Assembly: GCA_040882845.1 (NCBI GenBank)
Contig: JBBEAM010000013.1
Location: 310,001 to 374,000 of the forward strand
Origin: JBBEAM01 sp040882845
GTDB taxonomy: Bacteria > Pseudomonadota > Alphaproteobacteria > Kiloniellales > DSM-21159
DNA: 64,000 nt
Direction: 5' to 3'
Shown: in pieces, positions 32,808 to 40,788 of the stretch
Position numbering within the stretch: the stretch's first letter is position 1
Layout of the letters: the number at the start of each line of letters is the position of its first letter
Notes under the pieces: model-generated
Told to the model about the DNA's origin: nothing
Seen by the model: only the letters and a program-made list of their open reading frames with translations
The model's database searches: none
Position numbers and translations under genes: made by a program

Positions 32808-33614
32808 CTGCCGCTTCCGGGTTTATCCTCACGTCTGTTCTCGCTCGGCCTGCGGGCTCTGCCGCAGAGCACGGCGCTGCGGCTGCGTCACCGGCTGTCC
32901 TGGCGCGCCGGAGAGCCGGAGCTGCGGCTGGTTCCCGCGCTCTGCGATCCCCGGCGGCTGGCCCTCGATGTCGGCGCCAACCTAGGCCTCTACAGCGCCG
33001 TGATGCGCAGACACGCCAGACTCTGCCACGCCTTCGAGCCGAACCCCGACTACGCCTGGGTGTATCGCCGGGTGCTCGGCGAGGTGATCCTGCATTGCGT
33101 GGCGCTGTCGGACAAAGCGGGACGGGAGGTCTTCCGCATCCCCCTGGTCGACGAGGTCGCCTACGCCGGCTGGGGGACCCTGGAGCCGACGCCGCTGTTC
33201 GAAGGCCGCGAGACCCGGGACTTCGAGGTCGAGCTGGCGCGGCTCGACGATCTCGGCCTCGATCCCGTGGGACTGATCAAGATCGACGTCGAGGGCCATG
33301 AACTGGCGGTGCTGCGCGGCGGCCGCCAGACGATCCGCCGCGACCGCCCGGCGATCCTGCTGGAATCCGAGGAACGGCACCGCCCCGGCGTGCTGGAGGA
33401 GCTTTTCGCCTGGATGGCGGAGGCGGGCTACCAGGGCTTTGTCCTGCGCGGCGGAAAGCTGACCCCTCTGGCCGAGTTCGATCCGGCGCGCGATCAGGCG
33501 GTCGCTGCGGATGGCAGCTTCGGAGGCCGCATCCTCAGCGCGGACTACCTGCGCAACTTCCTGTTCCTGGCCGCGCCGGAACAGGCCGCGCGTCTTGGAA
33601 TTGCCTTGGTCTGA
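32808..33614 (+). CDS. FkbM-family methyltransferase with probable CTG start
   Basis: About 268 residues with a SAM motif LALDVGANLGLYSAVMR, FEPNPDYA and LIKIDVEGHELAVLRGG, which define the FkbM family of sugar/lipid O-methyltransferases. No ATG, GTG or TTG occurs in frame between the stop of the upstream Ada-like gene and the SAM motif. A CTG at 32808 lies 9 bp after a perfect GAAGGAG, so I take it as the start. The alternative is initiation within the upstream gene. It is a stand-alone gene with no glycan gene adjacent. Confidence 0.72.
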   Translation: MPLPGLSSRLFSLGLRALPQSTALRLRHRLSWRAGEPELRLVPALCDPRRLALDVGANLGLYSAVMRRHARLCHAFEPNPDYAWVYRRVLGEVILHCVALSDKAGREVFRIPLVDEVAYAGWGTLEPTPLFEGRETRDFEVELARLDDLGLDPVGLIKIDVEGHELAVLRGGRQTIRRDRPAILLESEERHRPGVLEELFAWMAEAGYQGFVLRGGKLTPLAEFDPARDQAVAADGSFGGRILSADYLRNFLFLAAPEQAARLGIALV

Positions 33615-33653
33615 GGCTTGCTCCGGCGCGGGGCCCCTCGCTATAGCAGAAGC

Positions 33654-34385
33654 ATGTCACGGCAGCTGCGACGCGAAGACCTGGACGGCGGGATGCTGGA
33701 GCTCGGCGGCCGCGCGGTACCGCTGGTCTGCAGGGTGTCGCCGCGGGCGCGGCGCATCACCCTGCGGATCGACGCCAGGAGCGGCGGCGTGCAGCTCACC
33801 CTGCCGCGCGGCGTGTCACGGGCCGAGGGGCTGGCCTTCGCGGAGTCGCAGCGGAGCTGGCTGCTGCGCCGTCTATCCGATCTGCCGCAGCCGGTGCGCT
33901 TCGCCGAGGAAGCGGAAATCCCGATCCTGGGAAGCCTGCATCGCATCCGCTCCGCGCCCGAGGCACGGCGCGGCGTCTGGCGGGAGGACGGCGCGCTCTG
34001 GGTCTCGGGGCGGCCGGAGTTCCTTCCCCGGCGGGTCCAGGACTATCTGAAACGCGAGGCCAGGCAGGAGATCGCCGCCCGCGCCAAGGCCAAGGCGGAG
34101 GCGCTGCCGCCAAACGCCCGGCCGCTCGGCCGGGTGATTCTGCGCGACACCCGCAGCCGCTGGGGCAGCTGCGCCCACTCCGGCGATCTGAGCTTTTCCT
34201 GGCGGCTGATCTTGGCGCCGGAAGCGGTGCTCGACTATGTGGTCGCCCATGAGGTGGCGCATCTCGCCGAGATGAACCACGGCCCGGCCTTCTGGCGGCT
34301 GGTCGGGCAGCTGACCGGGTGCGTCAAGCAGCCCAAGGCCTGGCTGCGGCGCGAGGGCGCCGGGCTGCATCGCTACGGGGCTTAG
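33654..34385 (+). CDS. YgjP/SprT-like zinc metallopeptidase (M48-type fold)
   Basis: 243 residues. The YgjP domain has DTRSRWGSCAHSGDLSFSWRLILAP, then the zinc site HEVAH (His199, Glu200, His203) followed by NHGPAFW with the third ligand. This family is widespread and its physiological substrate is unknown. The ATG at 33654 is preferred. The frame is open to 33618 from a non-ATG codon. It is convergent with a VOC protein gene with a 4-bp overlap. Confidence 0.83.
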   Translation: MSRQLRREDLDGGMLELGGRAVPLVCRVSPRARRITLRIDARSGGVQLTLPRGVSRAEGLAFAESQRSWLLRRLSDLPQPVRFAEEAEIPILGSLHRIRSAPEARRGVWREDGALWVSGRPEFLPRRVQDYLKREARQEIAARAKAKAEALPPNARPLGRVILRDTRSRWGSCAHSGDLSFSWRLILAPEAVLDYVVAHEVAHLAEMNHGPAFWRLVGQLTGCVKQPKAWLRREGAGLHRYGA

Positions 34386-34807
34386 ATCTTCTTGCCCGGC
34401 ACCCAGACGTAGCCGTCGCGGTCGACCAGATAGCATTCGCGCAGGCCGTGCGGTTTGTCGGCGGCGCTCTGCAGTACGTCGAAGCCGGCCTTCAGCGCGC
34501 GTTTCTCCGCCGCGTCGGGATCGATGCCGTAGAGCCGGAACTCCGCCCCGGCGCCGCGGACCGCGCCGTCGCCGGTCAGCGCCAGCAGGGGATTGGCGTG
34601 ATAGGTGTGGTCGCTGTGCAGCATCCATTCCTGGCCGCCGTGGCGCAGCACCGCGAAGTCGGCATCGCCGTAGACCAGCTCGACGCCAAGCACCTCGAGG
34701 AAGAAGGGTAAGGAGGCGGCCGCGTCGCGGACCAGCAGGTTGATACCCATGCCCTTCAGGCTGTGGCCGTAGTCCGGCGCGGACATCCAGCTATCGGCAG
34801 CTCCCAT
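34382..34807 (-). CDS. VOC-superfamily protein
   Basis: 141 residues with a glyoxalase-like fold: VRDAAASLPFFLEVLGVELVYG, then WMLHSDHTYHANP and a C-terminal YLVDRDGYVWVPG. The usual C-terminal metal-ligand Glu is replaced in GYVWVP, so it may be non-catalytic or bind a ligand. It stands alone. It differs in sequence from the VOC gene at 30.3 kb. Confidence 0.75.
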   Translation of the reverse strand: MGAADSWMSAPDYGHSLKGMGINLLVRDAAASLPFFLEVLGVELVYGDADFAVLRHGGQEWMLHSDHTYHANPLLALTGDGAVRGAGAEFRLYGIDPDAAEKRALKAGFDVLQSAADKPHGLRECYLVDRDGYVWVPGKKI

Positions 34808-34842
34808 GTCACTTTCCCTCGGCTCGCCGCACCGCGCTCGGC

Positions 34843-34872
34843 TTGGCTTTGTTCCTGGTGAAAGACTATAAG
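34843..34872 (+). promoter_or_regulatory. Candidate sigma-70 promoter for the Bcr/CflA transporter
   Basis: TTGGCT (-35, 34843-34848), 18-bp spacer, TATAAG (-10, 34867-34872). The predicted start lies about 45 bp before the MFS gene. Position and spacing fit, but the match was found by eye only. Confidence 0.45.
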
Positions 34873-34926
34873 CGGGGGCTGGAAGGCCTGATATCTCCTT
34901 CCGCCGCCTTCTGACCTTTGGCCGAC

Positions 34927-36135
34927 ATGCCCCGCCGTCCAGATTCGCCTCTTGTCGTCATTCTGCTGACCGCCTGCATCGCCTTCCAGGCGATCTCGAC
35001 GGACCTCTACCTGCCGTCGCTGCCGTCGATCGGCGCCGATCTCGGGGCACCCAGCTCGGCGGTCCAGCTCACCCTCTCCAGCTTTCTCGCCGGCATGGCC
35101 GGCGGCATGCTTTTCTACGGGCCGCTGTCGGACCGCTTCGGCCGGCGGCCGGTGCTGATCGCCGGAATCGCGCTCTATGTGCTGGCGACCGCGGTCTGCC
35201 TGGTCTCGCCCAGCATCGAGCCTTTGATCGGCGCGCGCTTTGTCCAGGGCTTGGGCGCCTGCGCCGGCCCGGTGCTCGGCCGCGCCGTGGTGCGCGACGT
35301 CTTCGGGGCGGAGCGGGCCGCCAAGGCGCTGTCCTACATGTCCATGGCGATGGCCCTGGCGCCGGCCATCGGTCCGATTCTCGGCGGCTACCTGGAGGTC
35401 GCTTTCGGCTGGCGCGCCGCCTTCGTCGTGCTGCTGACCTTCTCCGGGCTCTGTCTCGCAGGGCTGATCTTCATCCTGCCGGAGACCAACGCCGACAAGC
35501 TGGCCAGCGCGACGCGGCTCGGTCCGCTGCTGCGCAACTACCGGGCGCTGTTGTCGCACCGGGTCTATTGCGGCTACGTGCTCTGCGCCAGCTTCGGATA
35601 CTCCGGCATCTTCATCTACATCTCCGGCTCGTCCTTCGTGCTGATCGACGGGCTCGGCCTGCCGCCGGACCTCTACGGCTACTGCTTCGCCGCGGCGGTC
35701 GCCGGCTACATGGCCGGCGCCTTCGCCTCGGCCCGCCTGAACAAGCGCTGGTCCCAGGATCGGCTGATCGCCAACGGCATGATCGTCGGGATTGTCTCCG
35801 GGCTTCTGGCCGCCGGCCTCGCCTTCGCCGGAGTCCATACGGTGGCCAGCGTGGTCGCGCCCTTCGCCTTCTTTCTCGCAGGTTGCGGACTGATCCTGCC
35901 CAACTCCATCGCCGGCTCCCTGGGCCCCTTCCCGCGGATCGCCGGCAGCGCCTCGGCGCTGCTCGGCTTTGCGCAGATGCTGGTCGCCTCGGGGGTGGGG
36001 TTCTGCGTCGGACTGCTGCAGGACGGCACGCCGCGCGCCATGGGCGCCCTGCTGCTGGCCGTGGGGCTGGCCGGCGGCTTGTCCTATCTGATGCTGGTGC
36101 GCGGCGGCAAGGCCGCGCAGCGCGGCGGCGCTTAA
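34927..36135 (+). CDS. Bcr/CflA-family drug efflux MFS transporter
   Basis: 402 residues with twelve membrane spans. The first-helix motif STDLYLPSLPSIGADLG and the loop 2-3 motif GPLSDRFGRRPVLIAG are characteristic of Bcr/CflA drug:proton antiporters. The VQGLGACAGPVLGRAVVRDVF segment is also diagnostic. The start is ATG 34927, and a TTG nine bp upstream is possible. It overlaps the 3' end of the convergent PBP gene by 4 bp. Confidence 0.87.
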   Translation: MPRRPDSPLVVILLTACIAFQAISTDLYLPSLPSIGADLGAPSSAVQLTLSSFLAGMAGGMLFYGPLSDRFGRRPVLIAGIALYVLATAVCLVSPSIEPLIGARFVQGLGACAGPVLGRAVVRDVFGAERAAKALSYMSMAMALAPAIGPILGGYLEVAFGWRAAFVVLLTFSGLCLAGLIFILPETNADKLASATRLGPLLRNYRALLSHRVYCGYVLCASFGYSGIFIYISGSSFVLIDGLGLPPDLYGYCFAAAVAGYMAGAFASARLNKRWSQDRLIANGMIVGIVSGLLAAGLAFAGVHTVASVVAPFAFFLAGCGLILPNSIAGSLGPFPRIAGSASALLGFAQMLVASGVGFCVGLLQDGTPRAMGALLLAVGLAGGLSYLMLVRGGKAAQRGGA

Positions 36136-38219
36136 CGCTCCCGCTCGCCGCCGGAAGGCGGCAGCCGCTCGATCGCCTCGTTGTCGCCCTGGCCACCGCC
36201 GCCGCCGCCGCCGAGAATCTTGTCGAGCAGGCGGCCGATCACGCTGTCCTTGCCTTGGCCGCCCCCCTGGTTGCCGCCCGATGGCTGTGCCTGCGGCTGG
36301 CGTTCCGGCTGCGCGCCGCCGCCCGGATCGGGCAGAGCGGCGACCGGCACGCCCTCGGAGGCGCGCGAGAGGATATTCGCCCAGAGCCGGGCCGGCAGGC
36401 CGCCGCCGGTCACGGAGTCCATCGGCGTGTTGTCGTCGTTGCCCAGCCAGACGCCACCGACGTAGTTTCCGGTGAAGCCGATGAACCAGGCATCGCGGAA
36501 ATCCTGGCTGGTCCCGGTCTTGCCGGCCATCGGGCGGCCGATGGCGGCGCCTTTTCCGGTCCCCCAGGTGGTGACGGCAGTCATCAGGTTGTTGATCTGG
36601 GACACCTCGCGCGGCTGCACCAGACGGCCGGGGCCGCCGCCGGAGCGGCCATAGAGGACGTTGCCCTGCTTGTCGCGAATTTCCGTGATGCCGAAGGGGT
36701 ACACGCCGCGCCCTCCATTGGCGAGCACGGCATAGGCAGAGGTGAGCTCGAGCAGCGAAACTTCGGAGACGCCAAGCGACAGCGCCGGGGTTTCGTCGAG
36801 CGGCGAAGAGATGCCGAGCCGCTTGGCGGTCGCCGCGACCCGGGCGGGGCCGAACTCGTCGGTCAGCCGCGCCGAAACCGAGTTCATCGAGCGGGCGAAG
36901 GCGTCGCGCAGCGTCACCTCGCCGAAGTAACGGTCGTTGTAATTGCCGGGCGACCAGCCGTCGATCTCGACCGGCCCGTCGACGACACGGCTATCCGGCG
37001 TATACCCGGCCTCCAGCGCCGTCAGGAAGACGAAGAGCTTGAAGGCGGAGCCAGGCTGACGCTGGGCCTGGGTGGCGCGGTTGAACTGGCTTTTGGCGTA
37101 GTTCTGCCCGCCGACCATGGCGAGCAGCGCGCCGCCGGGGTCCATCAGCACCACCGCGGCTTCCCCGGCGTCGCTTTCGCTCGCCTCGCCCTCCAGCATC
37201 TCCGCCGCTTCGGTCTCGGCGATCTGCTGCAGCCGGCTGTCCAGCGTGGTCTTGATCACGATATCGCGGTCGACCCGGCCGATGAAGTCCTCGACCTGGG
37301 CCAGCACCCAGTCGGAGAAATGGCGGGCGCGCCAGCGCACCGTGGTCTTGCCGCGCTCGCGGGTCTCGATCGCGTAGTCAGCCTGGCGGCGGGTGATGAA
37401 ACCGGCGTCGACCATGGTGTCGAGTACCACGCGGGTGCGCGATTCGGCGGCATCCTCGCCGCGCGAGGGGCTGTAGCGCGAGGGCGCCTTCAGCAGCCCG
37501 GCGAGCAGTGCGGATTCATAGAGATTGACCTCGGCGGCCGGCTTGCCGAAGTAGCGCCGGGCGGCAGCGTCGACGCCATAGGTTCCGGCGCCGAGATAGA
37601 CCCGGTTGAGGTAGAGCGAGAGGATTTCGTCCTTTCCGAATTCCACCTCCAGCCAAAAGGCGAGCAGCACCTCCTGCACCTTGCGGCGCAGGGTGCGCTC
37701 CGGCGTCAGGAAGAGGATCTTGGCGAGCTGTTGGGTGATGGTCGATCCGCCCTGCACCACTGCGCCTTCGCGGACATTGGCCCACATCGCGCGGAGCAGG
37801 CCGAAGGGGTCGACGCCGGGGTGCGCATAGAAGCGCCGGTCCTCGACCGCCAGCACGGCGTCCGGCAGGGTGCTCGGTAGGCTGTCCACGGTGACGCTGT
37901 CGCCGTAGAGGTCGCCGAAGCTGGCAATCTGGCTGTCGTCGGCGGCCAGCAGGGTGATCCCCGGCCGCCGGGTTTCCTGTGCCAGGCTGCGCACGTCGGG
38001 CAGGTCGTAGGCGTAGAAGGCGACCAGCGCGGTAAGCGCGACCAGGCCCCAGATGCAGACGATCAGGCCCCAGGTCGCGATCCGCCGCGCGAGGCCGCGC
38101 GGCGCGCCCTGTTGCGGCGTGCTCCGGGCCTTGCCGGCAGGGCGCTTGCGCGCGCTTGCCGGCTTAGCTTTCCTGCGCCTTTTCGGGGGCCCGCCGCCCG
38201 GTAGAGATTTCCCGCCCAT
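36132..38219 (-). CDS. Class A penicillin-binding protein (PBP1A type)
   Basis: This 695-residue peptidoglycan glycosyltransferase/transpeptidase has a basic Pro/Lys/Arg-rich cytoplasmic tail (about 1-45) and one membrane span. The GT51 domain has catalytic Glu in VEDRRFYAHPGVD (about 127) and QLAKILFL. The transpeptidase domain has SxxK as SAFK (about 390), SMNS and KTGTS (about 566). The C-terminus (about 630-695) is Gly/Gln/Pro-rich with a run of seven glycines and is probably disordered. It is shorter than E. coli PBP1A because it lacks the large OB-type insert. It is divergent from the GNAT gene. Confidence 0.9.
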   Translation of the reverse strand: MGGKSLPGGGPPKRRRKAKPASARKRPAGKARSTPQQGAPRGLARRIATWGLIVCIWGLVALTALVAFYAYDLPDVRSLAQETRRPGITLLAADDSQIASFGDLYGDSVTVDSLPSTLPDAVLAVEDRRFYAHPGVDPFGLLRAMWANVREGAVVQGGSTITQQLAKILFLTPERTLRRKVQEVLLAFWLEVEFGKDEILSLYLNRVYLGAGTYGVDAAARRYFGKPAAEVNLYESALLAGLLKAPSRYSPSRGEDAAESRTRVVLDTMVDAGFITRRQADYAIETRERGKTTVRWRARHFSDWVLAQVEDFIGRVDRDIVIKTTLDSRLQQIAETEAAEMLEGEASESDAGEAAVVLMDPGGALLAMVGGQNYAKSQFNRATQAQRQPGSAFKLFVFLTALEAGYTPDSRVVDGPVEIDGWSPGNYNDRYFGEVTLRDAFARSMNSVSARLTDEFGPARVAATAKRLGISSPLDETPALSLGVSEVSLLELTSAYAVLANGGRGVYPFGITEIRDKQGNVLYGRSGGGPGRLVQPREVSQINNLMTAVTTWGTGKGAAIGRPMAGKTGTSQDFRDAWFIGFTGNYVGGVWLGNDDNTPMDSVTGGGLPARLWANILSRASEGVPVAALPDPGGGAQPERQPQAQPSGGNQGGGQGKDSVIGRLLDKILGGGGGGGQGDNEAIERLPPSGGERER

Positions 38220-38362
38220 GCTCTGCCTGATAGTGGATTCGACCCTGGAGCGCCAGCCTCCAGCGCGCTCCCAAGCATGACATATCTACGACGGATTGGG
38301 GGGAAATGGGGCAGCAACGTGGTAAATAGAGGCGGCTGGGATCGAGGAGGAGGACTCCGGGT

Positions 38363-38851
38363 ATGAGGATCGAGGTGCGCGACGCCACGGCCGCCGACGC
38401 CGCGGCAGTGGTCGCCATGTGGCATCGCCTGACCGAGGACGAGGGCGGCGAGGCCTCGGGCTTCACCGAGGCGATCTTCCTGCGCGACGGCATCGGTCCG
38501 GAGGCCGCCTTTTCCTGCCTGATCGCCGAAGCGGCCGAAGTCGGCGGCGGGCGCCGCCTCGCCGGCTATCTCACCATGCTGCCGCATTACGACAGCGATG
38601 CCCTGGTGCGCGGCAGCCATGTCTGCGACCTCTACACCGAGCGCGGCTATCGCAGGCAGGGCGTGGCCCGCGCCCTGCTCGGCGAGGCGGCGCGGCGCAC
38701 CGCGGCGCGCGGCGGCGTGTTCCTGACCTGGAACGTGCTGGCCAAGAACCAACGCGCGATCGCCGCCTACCGGCGTCTCGGCAGGGTCTGGGACAACCTG
38801 CTGATCTGCAGCGCCGAGGGCGGGAAGTTCGCGGCCTTGCTCAAGGCCTAG
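38363..38851 (+). CDS. GNAT-family N-acetyltransferase
   Basis: 162 residues of a typical GNAT fold. The acetyl-CoA-binding segment YRRQGVARALLGEAARRTAARG and C-terminal WNVLAKNQRAIAAYRRLG match the family. The substrate is unknown. GAGGAGG lies about 10 bp before the ATG. It precedes rpmI, which has its own promoter, so it is probably not part of the ribosomal operon. Confidence 0.83.
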   Translation: MRIEVRDATAADAAAVVAMWHRLTEDEGGEASGFTEAIFLRDGIGPEAAFSCLIAEAAEVGGGRRLAGYLTMLPHYDSDALVRGSHVCDLYTERGYRRQGVARALLGEAARRTAARGGVFLTWNVLAKNQRAIAAYRRLGRVWDNLLICSAEGGKFAALLKA

Positions 38852-38890
38852 CCGCCGCCGGGTTTGTCCCTGGGGGCCCCTTGGGGGGCC

Positions 38891-38919
38891 TTGCATTCCC
38901 ATGGCGCCGCCGCTATAAC
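38891..38919 (+). promoter_or_regulatory. Sigma-70 promoter of the rpmI-rplT-pheST operon
   Basis: TTGCAT (38891-38896), an exact 17-bp spacer, TATAAC (38914-38919). Predicted transcription starts near 38926, leaving an 80-nt leader before rpmI. It is one of the best promoter matches in the window. Confidence 0.65.
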
Positions 38920-39007
38920 CGCGCCTTCCAACTGGGTGGACCGGGCCGAGAGGCATGCCTGGCCGCCGAAAAAGCTGACCCGTCAGCACGACGAAAGGAT
39001 GAGCAAA

Positions 39008-39208
39008 ATGCCGAAAATGAAGACCAAGGCGAGCGCCAAGAAGCGCTTCAAGATTTCGGGCTCCGGAAAGGTCCGGGTGCCCTTCGCCTACAAGCGGCAC
39101 ATGCTGCGCCGGCGCCCCCAGAAGATGAAGCGGGCGACGCGGGGGTTCAAGACCCTCTGCGCCGCCGACACGCGCATCGTCAAGCGCCACTTCCTTCCCA
39201 ACGGTTAG
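39008..39208 (+). CDS. rpmI: Large ribosomal subunit protein bL35
   Basis: 66 residues, MPKMKTKASAKKRFK start, strongly basic, with the family ending HFLPNG-type tail after KRHMLRRRPQKMKR. The ATG at 39008 gives the canonical N-terminus and has AAGGA 8 bp upstream. A more upstream ATG (38999) would add MSK. It is followed by rplT 17 bp later. infC, the usual upstream neighbour, is not here. Confidence 0.93.
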   Translation: MPKMKTKASAKKRFKISGSGKVRVPFAYKRHMLRRRPQKMKRATRGFKTLCAADTRIVKRHFLPNG

Positions 39209-39225
39209 CGCGGAGGAGCACAGCT

Positions 39226-39591
39226 ATGTCTCGCGTCAAGAGTGGCACGACCGGTATTGCCCGCCACAAGAAGGTCATCAAGCGCGCCAAGGGCTATCAG
39301 GGCCGCAACAACAACGTCTATCGCGTCGCCGTCGAAAAGGTCGAGAAGGGCCTGCAGTACGCCTACCGCGACCGCCGGGCGAAGAAGCGCAGCTTCCGTT
39401 CCCTGTGGATCCAGCGGATCAACGCCGGCGCCCGCCAGTACGGCCTGACCTATTCCCAGTTTATGAACGGCATGCGTCTCGCCGGTATCGAGCTCGACCG
39501 CAAGGTGCTCTCCGATCTCGCCATCCGCGAGCCGGAAGCCTTCAAGTCGCTCGCCGAGCAGGCGCAGTCGGCTCTCGACAGCAAGAGCTGA
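39226..39591 (+). CDS. rplT: Large ribosomal subunit protein bL20
   Basis: 121 residues beginning MSRVKSGTTGIARHKKVIK and carrying RRAKKRSFRSLWIQRINAGAR. It binds 23S rRNA early in 50S assembly and in some bacteria represses its own operon. CGGAGGAG precedes the ATG. The frame is open far upstream, but homology and the ribosome site fix the start. Confidence 0.95.
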   Translation: MSRVKSGTTGIARHKKVIKRAKGYQGRNNNVYRVAVEKVEKGLQYAYRDRRAKKRSFRSLWIQRINAGARQYGLTYSQFMNGMRLAGIELDRKVLSDLAIREPEAFKSLAEQAQSALDSKS

Positions 39592-39630
39592 TCCAGAGCC
39601 GTTTCCGAGGGTCATATCCCCTGTAGCCGC

Positions 39631-39678
39631 GGCCGGAGCCTCCTTCGGTCCGGCCCGCGCTCCGGGGAACCCCCGGAG
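39631..39678 (+). promoter_or_regulatory. Two tandem GC hairpins between rplT and pheS
   Basis: Hairpin 1 pairs GGCCGGA...CC (39631-39640) with GGTCCGGCC (39647-39655). Hairpin 2 is the perfect CTCCGGGG/CCCCGGAG (39660-39667, 39671-39678, 3-bp loop). No T-run follows. They may modulate read-through or processing between ribosomal and synthetase genes. I see no leader peptide rich in Phe. Confidence 0.4.
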
Positions 39679-39714
39679 GCAGGGCCCGGACGCAAGGGGG
39701 ATAGGCCGGAACGC

Positions 39715-40785
39715 ATGGAAGACCTGGATAAGCTGAAGGACGACTTGGTGGCCGCGGCCGCCGGCGCCGCCGACATGGCGGCGTTGGAGGACCTGCGCGT
39801 CTCCGCCCTGGGCAAGAAAGGGCGGGTGACCGCCCAGATGAAGACCCTGGGGCAGCTCGACCCGGACGCCCGCAAGGCGGCCGGTCAGGCCCTCAACCGG
39901 GTCAAGGATGCGGTCAACGCCGCCATCGAGGCGCGCCGCGCCGAACTGGAATCCGCTGAGCTGAACGCCAAGCTGGAGCAGGAGCGGATCGACGTCACCC
40001 TGCCGCCGCGGCCCTTCAGCGTCGGGCGCATCCATCCGATCAGCCAGACCGTCGAGGAACTGGTCGCGATCTTCGGCGAGATGGGCTTTTCCGTCGAGGA
40101 AGGCCCGCATATCGAGGACGACTTCCACAACTTCACCGCGCTCAACATCCCGCCGGAGCATCCGGCGCGGCAGGAGCACGACACCTTCTATCTGCAGACC
40201 AAGGCTGACGGCAGCCGCCCGGTGCTGCGCACCCACACCTCGCCGGTGCAGATCCGCACCATGCAGGCGGTCGCGCCGCCGATCCGCATCGTCGTTCCGG
40301 GACGCACCTTCCGCGCCGATTCCGACGCCACCCACAGCCCGATGTTCCATCAGCTCGAAGGGCTGGTGATCGACGAGAAGACCCACATGGGCCATCTCAA
40401 GGGCACCCTGATCGAGTTCGCCCGCACTTTCTTCGGCATCGACGACCTGCCAGTGCGTTTCCGGCCGAGCTACTTCCCCTTCACCGAGCCCAGCGCCGAG
40501 GTCGATATCGGCTGCGCGCGCGAAGGCGGTCAGCTCAAGATCGGCCCGGGACGCGACTGGCTGGAGGTGCTGGGCAGCGGCATGGTCCACCCCAAGGTGC
40601 TGGAAAACTGCGGCATCGATTCCAGCAGGTACCAGGGCTACGCCTTCGGCATGGGGATCGAGCGCCTGGCGATGCTGAAGTACGGCATCCCCGACCTGCG
40701 CACCTTCTACGACAGCGATCTGCGCTGGCTGCGCCACTACGGCTTCGTGCCGCTCGAGGCGCCCTCTCTGGTGCGGGGGTTGTAG
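39715..40785 (+). CDS. pheS: Phenylalanine-tRNA ligase alpha subunit
   Basis: 356 residues. An N-terminal coiled coil (about 1-90) for tRNA contact is followed by the class II core with HPISQTVEELVAIFGEMGF, the motif-2 region DFHNFTALNIPPEHPARQEHDTFYL and motif 3 GMGIERLAMLKYGI. It forms the catalytic half of the alpha2-beta2 enzyme with PheT, whose gene begins 3 bp downstream. Confidence 0.95.
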   Translation: MEDLDKLKDDLVAAAAGAADMAALEDLRVSALGKKGRVTAQMKTLGQLDPDARKAAGQALNRVKDAVNAAIEARRAELESAELNAKLEQERIDVTLPPRPFSVGRIHPISQTVEELVAIFGEMGFSVEEGPHIEDDFHNFTALNIPPEHPARQEHDTFYLQTKADGSRPVLRTHTSPVQIRTMQAVAPPIRIVVPGRTFRADSDATHSPMFHQLEGLVIDEKTHMGHLKGTLIEFARTFFGIDDLPVRFRPSYFPFTEPSAEVDIGCAREGGQLKIGPGRDWLEVLGSGMVHPKVLENCGIDSSRYQGYAFGMGIERLAMLKYGIPDLRTFYDSDLRWLRHYGFVPLEAPSLVRGL

Positions 40786-40788
40786 GCG

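Noticed and set aside
35568..37880. A 770-codon plus-strand open frame
   Set aside because: It overlaps the end of the MFS gene out of frame and is antisense to PBP1A; no family resemblance.
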